Shown: positions 31,601 to 43,600 of the stretch, one piece after another
Position numbering within the stretch: the first letter of the stretch is position 1
How the letters are laid out: every line of letters begins with the position of its first letter
NCBI GenBank assembly: GCA_028641055.1
Contig: CM054057.1
Location: 400,070,541 to 400,134,540, forward strand
DNA length: 64,000 nucleotides
Source of the DNA: Alopecurus myosuroides
Lineage: Eukaryota; Streptophyta; Magnoliopsida; Poales; Poaceae
Reading direction: 5' to 3'
Notes under the pieces: generated by a model
What the model was told of the DNA's origin: nothing
The model's database searches: none
What the model saw: the letters and a program-made list of their open reading frames with translations, nothing else
Made by a program: the position numbers and the translations under genes

Positions 31601-32732
31601 TCTCTGGCCTACTGTCGAAACTGAACCAGATTCAGCTACTTGAACGCGATCGGGAAACAGAGATCGACGGACGGCGACCGGCCCTGCGAGGCGCTGCCGG
31701 CGTGGGCGCGCCGTGCCGCGCGGGCACGGGGCGGTGGCCGCTCGCGGAGGGTAAAGGCAGAGGGGAGGAGGAGAGGGAACAGAGGGGAGCTCACCGACGG
31801 GGTTGGGGATCGCGGGCAGGCTCGACGACGTACAGCGGCGTGGTGGTCGACAGAAGAAGAGGAGCTCGCCGAGGTCGACCTAGGGCAGCTCCGGCCCCGA
31901 TTTCCGGCGAGGAGGGAGAAGGTGGTGCCCTCTTTCCATTCCCGTGCTCAGGGCGGCCCGAGGACGAACAGACCGACGGCGGCGAGGAGCCCAACTTCCG
32001 GCTATGGAGGCTCCTGTCGGAGTTCAGAAAGTACAGAGTCTAATGAATTTTTGGGGCAGAGGAAGAAGGGAGAAGGGGTGGCGGCGGATGGAGGAGATGG
32101 AGAGGCCTAGGGTTTCTGGGGGGGAGCAGGGAGCTTTAAGGTAGTGGAGGAGGGGGACCATGGAGGTGGGTTGCTTTCCACCTGCTCCCTGTATGGACAG
32201 AGGTAGGGGAAGGTGCAGTGGGCTGATCGGTTGGGGCTTGGTGGGCTGGGTGTTGGGCCTGGCTGCCTCCCCCTTTTGTGTTTTTGTTTTCTATTATTTT
32301 TTTTTTGTAGAAAGGGTAGAAGAGAGAAAGGATAGAAAACCAAGAAATTGTTTTGGGGTTTTGTTTATGCAACATTTTTGTGGAAATTAGCATGACAATT
32401 GCCCAAGTGCATGATCCTTTGTTTTGAAAATTTCAAATTGTTGGTGGTGTTTGAAATTTGAATTTGAATTGAGATTAGGGTTTTAATAAAAGGGAATTTT
32501 TTTGATTAACCAAACCAACTGAATAATTCAGATCCAAAACTATTAAAAAAACAATTTGAGTTGTTTGGTTTGCAATTTTCATTGGAACTTTGGGCATGTT
32601 TAAAAGTTTAAATTGGTTTGAACTTTTTAAGTTGTTTTGAAAACAAGATGCAATGCATAGGATGCATGTGATACAAATCAAAAATAAAAACAACCAACTT
32701 TCTAACCTAGGGCAAACACCCCAGGTGTTACA
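28627..32732 (-). repeat. 5' LTR of A2 (family A, 4106 bp)
   Basis: Minus strand start TGTAACACCTGGGG, end GATCTCGGGGCGTCACA. It aligns with LTR A3 over most of its length: the shared block near 28627-30450 matches 46391-48240. It contains ~160-bp AT-rich repeats (phrases near 30671, 30832 and 30990) and a GC-rich block near 31640-32260. Open frames in the GC-rich block look like chance. Confidence 0.92.
31472..31560 (-). other. tRNA-like module with Pol III boxes in LTR A2
   Basis: Minus strand TAGCCTGGTGG (31553-31543) has one mismatch from the A box; GTTCGATCC (31509-31501) fits the B box. Their starts are 44 nt apart. T5 at 31476-31472 follows. The sequence between the boxes differs from A1 and A3. 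Confidence 0.55.
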
Positions 32733-34580
32733 CTGAAGCCTTTATCTGGTTTTCTTGAAGCAAGGCAAGCATAACCTCTTATCTGCCCATATATGTTTTC
32801 GAAGTGTTTTCTTTCTCGTACGATGCATGCTTTTACAAAGTATCTTGGGTCAGTATATAGAGTAGTCCCATTTAGTTGCATAACCCAGATATCATGATTC
32901 ACTGCTCCTAGCAGACATAGGTTTTATTTGTGTGTATTGCCAGAGCCTCAAATATGCCATGCTTAGTCATACATATATGTTGATCTCTGCTCCATCCGGT
33001 TGATGAATCAGAGTTACGAAATGAATCTAGTATGACAGGATGACGTGGTAAGGTTTGAGATGTGTGCTTAACATGATTTAAGGCTTGCATGAGTTGCCAC
33101 ATGGGATGTGGTGATTTGCCTCGTTCATTCCCCTAGGAGCGAGTTCTCGCCTTTGAAGCCAAGACTGATCGTGCAACCACACGGGGATTGGATTCCCCTC
33201 GGTCTCAACTTGTCTAGTTTGTTCCATGAGTTGCCTAGTTCGGTGTTCCATTTGGATTTGCGGGGATGTTAAAAACGTTTACAAAACCAGGACATGGCGG
33301 TGTAACAGCCTGTGGCGAGACAGTAGTTGAAGCACCGCTCACAACAATAGAGACCCGGCAGGAGATGGCCACTCCCTATTGGCGGTCCATCTCTACTCGA
33401 AGCGACTCATGGAATAGGCAAAGCAAGGGACAGATCGTGGTCATCCACCCTCTACCGGCACATCCTCGGAATTGTGCCAATAGCTTGGCATTAAGAGTCG
33501 GTTCGCACGTGTGGGTAAAGTTGTACACCCCTGCAGGGTTTAATCTTTTCAAAAAGCTGTGTCCACGGTTAAGGACGACTTGGTGACGGATCCTGAGATC
33601 ATAGATAATTTGAACAGAACGTAAAAGATGTTGTCAATGAATGTTTAGTTGCAATAGGTGGTTCCGGTAATCATGTGTTGAGATGATGCTTCGGAGGATC
33701 TGAAGGCAATACCCGAGGAAAGGGTGTTCTTTTAAAAGATTTGTGAAAAGCTTCTCAGTCTCCCTCTATTCAAAACAAAGTTGGCTTTACGCAAAACAAC
33801 CTTCATAAATCCTTTATGAAAAAACAGATATATAATAGGTTAACTAGGTATTGTTGAGTACCTCCCGTACTCAGGTTTGCTTAATTTTTGTTCAGGTGAA
33901 GTTTCCACCCCACTGGTGGTGTTTCCGATGTGGAAATCAACGAATAGTTTGGGGTTCCTAGGTAGCAGCTTGGAATCTATGGGCTGGGACGTCGTCTTAT
34001 GTTGCGGCCTCTTAGGCCTTTTTGGTTCTTGTTGACTAGCAACATAATTTACCTTCCGTTGACTGATGTAATGTTGGGTCGTGTGACCTCTGTTTGTAAA
34101 GCTATACTCTAGTAACACCTTTTTAATACAGCTTCCATGTCTAGAGTGTTGCTTTGATCGGTTGTTGGTTTCGAGCTCATTGTTATACAGTTTTGGCTAT
34201 GCCTGCATAGTTGTCGTAGTCGAGGGGTTGTGGAGCCGATGATCCATGTCCGAGCCCGCCTGCCGATGTGATTCGGCCTGGGGCGAGGTAACCCCGGTAA
34301 CCCTTGATTGTTGTTGCACTTTCTGGACACATAGCAGCTCTGTATAACTTTGGTCCCGTTCCTTCAGTTTCATCCGACTCGTGGACGCTTGGTTATGCAT
34401 AATTGGTTATGACTAGCATGGGTACAAGGAGTAGTAGACCGGGGATCCGGACTACATGCCGATGAATCCAGTATGCCTTCCGTTGTTTGTTGCGGCCGGG
34501 GCTGGTAACCCTGAAGCCCTTGTGAGTCCATGGCTAGGAGCACATAATAGTATGTATATCTCTGGGTCCGGGGTCTGACA
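32733..34580 (+). repeat. LTR B1 (family B), 3' part
   Basis: Read on the plus strand it ends CTAGGAGCACATAATAGTAT... GGGGTCTGACA. It matches the reverse complement of 44420-45820, so it is inverted relative to B2. The left side is cut by A2. No primer site follows the end, so it is a solo LTR or the 3' LTR of a plus-strand element. CAATA (34581-34585) would be its target duplication. Open frames inside mirror those of B2 and are not genes. Confidence 0.82.
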
Positions 34581-37434
34581 CAATACATCTACCACATGGT
34601 TAAGATCCCATGGCTAAAGTGACTGACAAATTCACACAATGTGTGAGAAAAACAGAACTTCAAGTACAAACAACTTGAAAAAGGGAACTGATCAATGACG
34701 GCTACAAAACACCAAGAGATGGTTTCATGATGAACTTATTTCCACTAGTATGAAGGTTTAGAGGATGGATAGGGAAACATTGGACAAATCAACTTCAAGT
34801 TCTCCTTGATGTTTTAGATACCGACAGCAGGCTCAGGAGAAGCCTTTTATAGGTTATCAAGTGAATGTAGAACTCCGGTTTGGAAGATCGGGGAGGAAAA
34901 ACTTGTTAGAAGGAGGCACAAAACAGTTCTCACGGAGAGTGACTGTTCTTACGGATACGAAGGGATATGACATAAGGCTTTCCGGCTAGTTGTGTCAACC
35001 ACCTCATCAACCATGTCGTATTTTCAAAAGACCTAATTCATTACCCTTGAGGAAACACCAACCACCATTGCTGCTTGAGTTTCAGCTCTGGTTAGTGGAT
35101 ATGGAGCTTTAAGCTCAACATGTTTGATCAACGAGGTTGCACCTACATGGTCTACTTGCAAAGAACACATCATAGTCCTGGTTGGGAAGATGATTACAAA
35201 CATAATGAAGTTCTTGGACTTTTTCTCTTTAGTAAACAATCAGTCAGTGGCTTGTTATGGTGGCGAACTTAATCAATGAGTGGAGGTAACAACCTACCAT
35301 CTCAAAAATAGTCCACACATGCATGACCGACTTGGGATTATTCCCGAGGGAACAAGAAAAATCTACTCGGATCCATGGCAACAACCTTCACCATAAGCAC
35401 ATGAACCGAGGTAAGTTACTTCAAACACCCAGAACACAACTTCGGGATGACCCAAAGATGGTTCTCAAAAGTTTCCAACATTGTTGTCATTTGTTCAGTA
35501 TGAACATCTTGCAGCTTGGATGAGTAGTAATGTCAGCGATGGGCTCGACAATACACTTATCAAGATACTCCAAGAAGAGGGTTTCATATGATACATGAAC
35601 AAGGCAAAATATTGGTCAGACTAAACGACATGAAAGTATACTCGGGAGAAAACGCCATGAGTGAAAACACCACAAATATAGTCCTTGGATCTGATCTTGG
35701 TTTGACGATAGCCCAAATCAAATCAAGAAGGTTTGTGAGGTAGCATGTCCACGAAGGAGATACTACCCTGCTTCAACAGGATAAGAACTAGACATCCCTT
35801 GACGAAGGATCAAGTTAGGAAGAGCTCATGTCTTTCAACTCTCCAAGTTGTTGTCTAAGCTCAACCAACTAATCCAGAATATCCAGCGGGGTTCCTTGGA
35901 GAAAAGAGTAATTCCAATTACCCTTTGTTTAGACATCACGGTCAAGTGACAATCCTGGTAATACTTCTGGAAAGACAACCAGAATATCACAACCCCCCGG
36001 TATGTCTTGGAGTTTAGAAGGAATTTTGCTTTTTGAAGGAAACCAATATGTTCTTGAGAGCTTCGGCATGAACCTAACTCCCTGAACAAGAAGGTGCATC
36101 AGAATGAACGGATTTGGTAACACGATCAACTTTAAGTAGAGGCTGGGTGACCAGTAGTGCTAAGAAGGATACAGATGTTTCTTAGATTTTTTGAAACAAT
36201 GGAAATTTCTAGGAACATCTGATACACACCTCAATGCACACCCAACACTCTTGAGCATTCAATCTTGGAGTGAAGGTGGGTAAAGATGTGTAAGAGCATC
36301 ACTTCATCAATAAAACCATGAAACTCAACTCAGCCTCTTGATAGGTAAGAGTGTGATACTCAAAGGTAGATCAAAACAGAAGCTAATGAAGCCTCTTGGT
36401 TCTACGAAAACAAAACTTTGACCTAGTCCTAGAGATGACCGAGGTACTGGAGTTTGTTTCTCCTGACATTCCAAGGTGGAATGTTCTGACGGAAAATAAG
36501 AGGAAATGCATTGGAATATCCAACACACATATGAAACTTGGTGTCCAAAACAACGGATGGAGATTTGAGAGCAACTGGAAGGTGGAAACATGCTCAGGAC
36601 AATTCCTAAGATTGTGTCGATTGCACATGATAATACTCATTTGTAGAACCCATGCTAAAACAAGAGGTATAAGAGAGTCAAGAACAAGGATAGGGGAATC
36701 ATAAGAACACTCTTGTCGTGATCCTTTTGATTCCTAGAAAAAAGCTATAGCTATTGGAGCTGAGATTACCTTGTCATCCTGAGGTAGAAAATGTTCCTCA
36801 GGGTTAACAGAACGAGACTTGGGTTAAAGGTCAGCATCCTGTACTGATAGCGTGAGCGTCTGATAGTTAAGAAACCACACGATCCAACCCACTACAAGTC
36901 AGCACATTCCGGGACCTTCGTTTCAAGTCCAAGGGTTAAAAACACAACGAAAGGAGTAACTACTATATGAGTGCCACAAAGGACACCACAATTAGCAATC
37001 ACGAGGTATATTCCAAAAGACAATGATAGCTCCGGAAGAACTTTGAGCAGAGGATAACGGACACATTCGAGATGAAAAGGAAATCTCATGGTTCAGGACA
37101 AGTTGAAACTTTGAAACATGTAATAATGTGGAATCCCAACAACTTTGAAAGATTATGATGAAAAGGAAATATCCAGTTTACGAGATAACGGAATATGGAA
37201 CACACACGACTCTAGAAACTTATTAACACAAGGTCACTTGGGTAAAAGAACGTCTTGCCAAGGAAGGCACCTAGGTTTTGAATGACTATAACCTTTTTAA
37301 ATCAAAGCAGGTAAGGTGACCCAGAGTTAGAGAAATACCAGGTAAGGAGTAAAAACAATCCTAAGAAGGTTTTTCACAATCCATTTGGAGTTTTCAAATA
37401 GTTATCACAAACACTAGACTCAACATCGAACAAG
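34581..37434 (-). pseudogene. degraded gag-pol of chromovirus B2
   Basis: No long frame survives. The pre-RT stretch reads VVFPEVLPGLSLDRD near 35985-35930, comparable to [17 protein letters not shown] in A1. The DNA at 35605-35730 resembles the A1 RT coding DNA around the [12 protein letters not shown] and MSFGLT segments, on the same strand and in the same order. Many stops and shifts separate these islands. The part from 36200 to 37434 should be gag and protease, but I cannot recognise motifs there. Original role: capsid and replication enzymes of the element. Confidence 0.6.
37422..37434. repeat. left target-site duplication of the LINE
   Basis: AACATCGAACAAG, repeated at 44363-44375 directly after the A tail. 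Joining the flanks restores continuous B2 sequence leading to the primer site. Confidence 0.92.
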
Positions 37435-37619
37435 ATTTCAGGATCGAGGTGGAGGAAAATATGCGATGGCGACTCCCCCCTCTAGGCGGCGCTCATGGCG
37501 ACTCCTCTGAGATCTAGGGTTTTAGCCATTCTTCTCCGACAATCGTCACTCCGGCGTAGTCGGCCTCCTCCTCTACGACACATACCACTCCGGCAGTGTC
37601 GTCCACCCCTTTTCTTCAA

Positions 37620-40463
37620 ATGTCCAAGGCAAAATCCCTTTTTGATCGCTCTTGTTGGCGGTGGAGGGCGATCTTCTCCACCGATGTGGATCTCCGGTTC
37701 AATCCCATCTACGTGGGTTTTGTCCTGTTAGATCCGAAGGACAAGCGGATCCAACTGTTAGATCAAGCGGGCTTTGTGCTTGATCAGCGTTTTCTCAAGG
37801 TACGTGAAAGCATTCATCCTGGATCTGAGATCCAATTTGCTTGTCATCGTGCCAGGGTTCAGGATCATCTGGTTCCACGTAAGGGGTCCCTTCTGGATCA
37901 CAACAATGCCATAGTCCCTATTCTGGACGTGGACTCTTTGGTGCCGTTATTGGATCGGACTCCCATTGATCCTGAGGTGGGTTTAGTGCATGCAGCCAAA
38001 GTCCTAGACCTGGATTTCTCTAGAGGTCTAGCTCTTGCTAAGGAAGTCCGCATTCTCTTCGGATCGGACGTTCACCCTTCAAAAAAATTCGGCGCTTTCA
38101 AATTGGTGGTATCTTTTGGCCGTGCTGCCTTCAAAATTGATGTTAATACTGTTGCTTTGGCTCTTGAGGCGGCGATTGGAGGTTATTGTGGATCTCTCAA
38201 TGTTACATGTCTTCATGATCGGGTTTTCTCTTTTGAGGTCGCTTCTAAGGAGGTTGGATTTCATATTATGAAGATTAAATGGTTTTCTTGCTTCCACTTC
38301 AAGTGCTTCTTTCATCTTTGGAGTTTTGGTGGTCCAAATTGGTTGGCTGAATGGAAAAGGTGGAACCACGATCAGATTAATGAGTGGACTGTTGTCACGA
38401 AGAAAAAGAAGGTAAAACCTAAGCGGTACAAGCCTTTATTAAAACCTTCTGTTCCTCGTGCTCCAACTGCTCCCCCCACGTTTCATAACAATATTTCTGA
38501 TATTGATCGTGATCTGCCTGCTATTAAGTTTGGAACTTTTAATGCTGATTCTATTGTTACTAAGTCTGTTACGGATCCTGTACCTGTACCTCCTACCGTG
38601 GACTCTATTCCTGTTGAGGATGGCTTCACAAAATTAATTGATAAGATGGCGGCCCAGGTTTGGCCTTGTTCTAACTGCCTCTCAGCTAAACATGCAACGG
38701 AAGAGTGTACGGGCCGGATAAGGTGCTGGTCTTGTTCACGTTCGGGCCATATCCGCCGAAACTGCCCGGGAATTAATGGAACTCTGCGCTGGGTAGTTAA
38801 ATCGTCGAGTATTGGAACTGAGGAGTCCCCTGCCTCAGCTCTTTCCCCTGCCCCCGCCACTGTTCCTGGAAAACCCTCGTCGGATTCGCCGCTCGAATCG
38901 CAACCTCCTCCAATGGCGAACTTCCCCTGTGATCCGACCAGGTTCATCCCGGCGGGGATGCATGTCCAGGAGGTATGGGCGGCTGAGCAGCGGCCTGCTC
39001 GCTGTTTCATCACCTCCTCTGCGGCTCCGCCTCGCCGCCATGAATCCTGGGCCATTGCCCAGTTGGTTCCGCGGCCACCAGTTGAAGAGCTTGATGACAT
39101 CCTGCAGCAAATCGTCGATTACATCCAACAGGAGGTTCATCTGCAAGTTGTCTCCTTCTCGGAGAGCGCCGTGGGAGTTGGCATGTTCCGCATGGCGGAT
39201 CAAGTGGCCAGAGATTGCTTGGTAAACTCTGCTCCTTTTATCTTTCCTGATGGTAGGATGCTATCCTTCGTTAGGCATGATGAAGGAGATAATGTTAGAG
39301 CAACAACTTATTCAAGGACTGGATGGATTATGATTCTGAATCTGCACTTGGATTATCGCACCGATGAGTTTCTTAGGGAGTTTGTTTCCAAATTTGGCAA
39401 GCTTCGTACCTGGTGGAGAGAGGACGCTTCTCCTGTTCGTACCTTGCTCAAGGTTACCTACGGGAGCGGTGCTGATATCCCTCGCTCGCTTGTGATTAGG
39501 GAGGTTCAGCGGTACGGTGGTCACGTTGTTTCCTGGAACTGCCCTGTTTTTATTTTGGATAGTAATGCTGCTGATGCTATGCCGCATGATGAAGATCTTC
39601 TTCCTCCTGGGGACAATCCACACCCTGCTTTCGGTGCTCCTGACGCCCCGATTCCAGATGCTTGGGTTCCTCCGGCTCAGCCTGAACCACAGCAAGGTGG
39701 TTGGGGTGACTGGAATAATGAGGAGCAGGGAGAGAATGATGAGCCAGAGGAGCCTGTGGATCAGGAGCCGGAACCTGAGCAGGTGCAGTCTTCTATATCT
39801 GTTCAATTTTCTGGCGCATCCATTGATTCCATGAATGTGGCACGAGCTGAAGGCACGGAACAATTTGTGGAGATGCAGCAACAGGTGGAACATAACCAGC
39901 TGGCTATGGTTCCTTTTGTTCCACCACCCCCTGAGATTGGTGCAGATCAGAACGCTGAAGTGCAGATTCTTCAAGTCCTGTTACCTGATCCTGTGGTCGA
40001 GTGGTCCAGATATTTCCTGGAGCACAAAGCTCGGGTTATTTTTGACAGGAGATTTGAATTTCTGTCATCTCTGCTGCCCATTGAGCTGCCAGTCTCCTCT
40101 GCTGTTCCTGTGCCTATGCTGCTGGATGCTTGCCCTGCTACTGAACCGATGACCCCCCAGCCGGTCACTAAGAAGAGGACCAGGAAGTCTACTCCACTTG
40201 TACTTGAGGAGCGTCGAGTGACGCGTAGCCTGGCCAAGAATGCTGGGTTCAGGGTCTTGCCTGCATCAGACAAGCCAGAACCTAGGAAGAAGGCCAAGTC
40301 CGCTCGTCCTCAAGCTTCTACAGGGGGAGTACCTCCTTTCACTCCTGTCGCTGTTCTGCAGAGGGCAGGAAGAATACTCCAGATAGAAGATTCGGATTTA
40401 ACGGTGGAGAAGCTTGAAGCTGCTCCAGAGAAGCCCACCACTCCATCTAGTTCTGATGATTAG
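37620..40463 (+). CDS. LINE ORF1: nucleic-acid-binding protein with two CCHC knuckles
   Basis: The first in-frame ATG is at 37620 (MSKAKSLFDRSCW), giving 947 residues; the frame is open a little upstream but without an ATG. The N-terminal third has the look of the DUF4283-like region of plant LINE ORF1 proteins. Two adjacent CCHC knuckles, CSNCLSAKHATEEC and CWSCSRSGHIRRNC, lie near residues 349-387. A second folded, RRM-like region lies around residues 560-650 (TGWIMILNLHLDYRT to GGHVVSWNCPVFILD). An acidic Pro/Glu/Gln-rich linker and a basic tail follow. It should coat the LINE RNA and act as a chaperone in the ribonucleoprotein. ORF2 follows in a different frame after a short gap. Confidence 0.85.
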   Translation: MSKAKSLFDRSCWRWRAIFSTDVDLRFNPIYVGFVLLDPKDKRIQLLDQAGFVLDQRFLKVRESIHPGSEIQFACHRARVQDHLVPRKGSLLDHNNAIVPILDVDSLVPLLDRTPIDPEVGLVHAAKVLDLDFSRGLALAKEVRILFGSDVHPSKKFGAFKLVVSFGRAAFKIDVNTVALALEAAIGGYCGSLNVTCLHDRVFSFEVASKEVGFHIMKIKWFSCFHFKCFFHLWSFGGPNWLAEWKRWNHDQINEWTVVTKKKKVKPKRYKPLLKPSVPRAPTAPPTFHNNISDIDRDLPAIKFGTFNADSIVTKSVTDPVPVPPTVDSIPVEDGFTKLIDKMAAQVWPCSNCLSAKHATEECTGRIRCWSCSRSGHIRRNCPGINGTLRWVVKSSSIGTEESPASALSPAPATVPGKPSSDSPLESQPPPMANFPCDPTRFIPAGMHVQEVWAAEQRPARCFITSSAAPPRRHESWAIAQLVPRPPVEELDDILQQIVDYIQQEVHLQVVSFSESAVGVGMFRMADQVARDCLVNSAPFIFPDGRMLSFVRHDEGDNVRATTYSRTGWIMILNLHLDYRTDEFLREFVSKFGKLRTWWREDASPVRTLLKVTYGSGADIPRSLVIREVQRYGGHVVSWNCPVFILDSNAADAMPHDEDLLPPGDNPHPAFGAPDAPIPDAWVPPAQPEPQQGGWGDWNNEEQGENDEPEEPVDQEPEPEQVQSSISVQFSGASIDSMNVARAEGTEQFVEMQQQVEHNQLAMVPFVPPPPEIGADQNAEVQILQVLLPDPVVEWSRYFLEHKARVIFDRRFEFLSSLLPIELPVSSAVPVPMLLDACPATEPMTPQPVTKKRTRKSTPLVLEERRVTRSLAKNAGFRVLPASDKPEPRKKAKSARPQASTGGVPPFTPVAVLQRAGRILQIEDSDLTVEKLEAAPEKPTTPSSSDD

Positions 40464-40637
40464 TGGGCCTTCTTTATTTCTTTTGGGCCTGATTGGTCCC
40501 TGGAGTTGCTGCTGGGTCTTCCTGTTACATTTTGTTATGTTACATGACATATGTACTATGCTTTGGGTTTTATCTTTTGGACATCTACTGTGCTGGTATT
40601 TTATGATTATCAGCAATTTCCTTTATTATTATTTTCC

Positions 40638-43600
40638 ATGGATAATAAGGCCCATCTAGTCTTGGATTGGATTGTTTTTGACTGGAATGTGAGAGGATTG
40701 AATGATAAAGCTAAAAGAGATGCAGTTTATAATAAAATTGAGGAAAGTCAGGTTTCAATCATTTGCTTACAAGAGACAAAATGCCAGGATTTTGATCATT
40801 CATTTATTAGGTCCTTCTGCCCTAAAAGATTTGATCAATTTGTCTTCTCCCCCTCTGTGGGAGCTTCTGGAGGATTAATTGTGCTTTGGAACAGTTCCAT
40901 CTTCAGTGGGGAGTTGTTAGAAGTTCATCGCTCTGCCATTCACATTAAATTCACTTCTACTCATAATTCTACTTCTTGGAATTTGGTGAATGTTTATGGT
41001 CCATGCAAAGGGGTGGAAAGAGATAATTTTGTTACTTGGCTATATAATCTTTCTATCCCGATTCATCAAAACTGGATGATCCTTGGCGATTTTAATTTCT
41101 TTAGATCACTGGATAATCGAAATAAACCAGGGGCTGATCTCAATGATCTGTTTATATTTAATGATATTATCAGCCATCTGGGTCTTTTGGAGCTGCCAGT
41201 TAAGGGCAGGAATTTCACTTGGTCTAATATGCAAAGGGATCCACTTTTGGTTCAACTGGATTGGTTCTTTACTTCATGCCAGTGGACTTTAGACTACCCT
41301 AATACTATGGTGTTACCCATGTCTAAAATAACCTCTGACCACTTGCCTTGTATGGTTAAAATTGGAACAAACATCCCAAAGGCAAAGATTTTTCGGTTTG
41401 AGAATCATTGGGTTAGGCAACCTGGATTCATGGACCTTGTGACTAAGATTTGGAATACTCCTGTTCTGGCCAAATCAATAACCTCCAAAATCACTGCTAA
41501 ACTAAAAAACCTCAGATATGCTTTGAAGGATTGGGGAAAGAATTTATCTCAGTTAAAGATTCTTATTGATATGAGTAGTAAGGTGATTTTATTCTTTGAT
41601 CAATTGGAGGATTTGCGGCAGTTGAATGTTCCAGAATTTAATTTCAGACTTATTGTAAAGAAGCATATCAAGAATCTGCTTGCTTTGCAATCTGATTACT
41701 GGAAACAACGATGTACTATTCGTTCGGCTAGGCTTTCTGGGGAGAATACTAAATATTTTCATGCCAGAGCCACTGAGAGATTTAGGAGAAATTCTATTCC
41801 TTCCATCTCGGATACTTCTGGTAATTTGTTGGTGGATCATATGGATAAAGCTGCTGCTTTCTGGTCATGCTTTAAGAACAGAATGGGTGTTTCCTGCCCA
41901 CCCATGTCTGATTTTGATTTGTCTGTTTTTCTTCCTGAGGTTGATGGCCTTGAGACTTTGGCTAATCCTTTCACTGTTGAAGAGATTGAGGGTGTTGTTA
42001 AACACTTAAAACCTGACCGTGCGCCTGGACCAGATGGGTTTACAGGGCTCTTTATTAAACATTGCTGGAGTATAATAAAAGAGGATTTTGTCAAGCTCTG
42101 CAATGATTTTCACAGTGCTAAGATTTCTTTGGAGAGCATTAATGGATCTTTCATCACTCTGATTCCAAAGATTAATTCTCCTGAGACGGTGAATGATTTC
42201 AGACCTATTTCACTGACCAATACTTGTTTGAAATTTATCACCAAAATTCTGGCTAATCGTTTTCAAGACAAAATTTTTGGATGCATACATGCTAATCAGT
42301 ATGGTTTCATAAAATCAAGAACTATCCAAGACTGTTTGGCTTGGTGTTTTGAGTACATTCACCAATGTAAGCATTCTAAGAAAAGAGTGGTGATTTTCAA
42401 GATTGATTTTGAGAAAGCTTTTGATACTATTGAGCACTCTGCTATTTTGCAAATTCTGAAATTTAAGGGTTTTCCCCCCTTAGTAATCAAATGGGTTAAG
42501 GAAATCCTTGCTTCTGGATCTTCTTCGGTACTCTTAAATGGGGTCCCAGGTAAACCTTTTGTTTTTAAAAGAGGTGTCACGCAGGGGGATCCTTTGTCCC
42601 CTATCCTATTTGTGTTGGGAGGGGATCTGTTGCAAAGTATTGTAAATCTGGCACTTAGGGAAGGAAGACTCAGATTGCCAATTCCAATTGGTGGTGACTT
42701 TCCTATTGTGCAATATGCTGATGACACTTTAGTCATTCTTCCTGCTGAACCGGATCAGTTATTGGTTTTTAAAGACCTGCTTAATCTTTATGCTCGTCTC
42801 ACTGGGCTAAAAGTGAATTATAATAAATCGTCGATGATCCCGATCAATTTATCCCAGCAGGAAACTGTTAGCCTGGCTTCTGTCCTTGATTGCTCTGTGG
42901 CTTCTATGCCCTTTACTTATTTAGGCTTGCCTATGGGAACCACAAAACCGACTATCAAGGATTTTGCACCATTAATTGACAGAATTGAGAGGAGACTTTC
43001 GGCTACTGTCTCTTTTCTTTCTTATGGGGATAGTTTGGTTCTGGTGAATTCGGTTCTTTCCTCCTTGCCTTCTTATTACATGTGCACTCTTGTAATTCCT
43101 AAAGGTGTCATTGATATAATTGATAAAGCAAGGAGAAGATGTTTATGGAGAAAAGACAAGAATAAACAAAGAGTGAACTCATTAGCTGCCTGGGATATGG
43201 TTTGTAGACCCAAAAACAAAGGAGGTTTAGGGATCATCAATATCCAGATTCAAAACAGAGCTCTGTTACTGAAGTTCCTGGCAAAACTTTATAATTCTGT
43301 GGATATCCCTTGGGTCCATTTAGTAAATAATGCTTACTACTTCCAAACAGTACCACATGCTGTCACCTCTTGTGGTTCGTTCTGGTGGAGAGGTGTTATG
43401 CAATTGGCAGAAACCTGGTGTTCCTTGTCCTCTTGTGCTTTGGGTAATGGTTCTACTGGCCTTTTCTGGAAAGATTCGTGGATGGGACAACCTTTGGCTA
43501 TAAAATTTCCAAGGTTATTCTCTTTTGCCATTGATCCTCTGTCCTCTATAAGAGACATTCTTTTATTGGCAGACTTCTCAGATGCCTTTGTATTGCCACT

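Larger units (their letters stand above)
27800..32732 (-). mobile_element. family-A element A2 with tiny interior, no gag-pol
   Basis: On the minus strand: 4106-bp 5' LTR, initiator-Met primer site, 482-bp interior, then the first 331 bases of the 3' LTR, which is cut by C2. No gag or pol frame is present between the LTRs. It is inserted in the B-family LTR B1; CTGAA (32733-32737) is the presumed right target duplication. It is probably a non-autonomous or internally deleted form of the A1 type. Confidence 0.83.

Noticed and set aside
31640..32110. 156-codon plus-strand frame
   Set aside because: GC-rich block of LTR A2, no counterpart frame in A1 or A3.
34197..34588. Two overlapping short frames in LTR B1 with similar frames at 44419-44895
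   Set aside because: They are the same LTR segment in two copies; identity reflects common descent, with no start, length or domain suggesting a protein.
37596..37619. Upstream GTG as LINE ORF1 start
   Set aside because: A plant ORF is expected to use ATG; the first in-frame ATG is at 37620.
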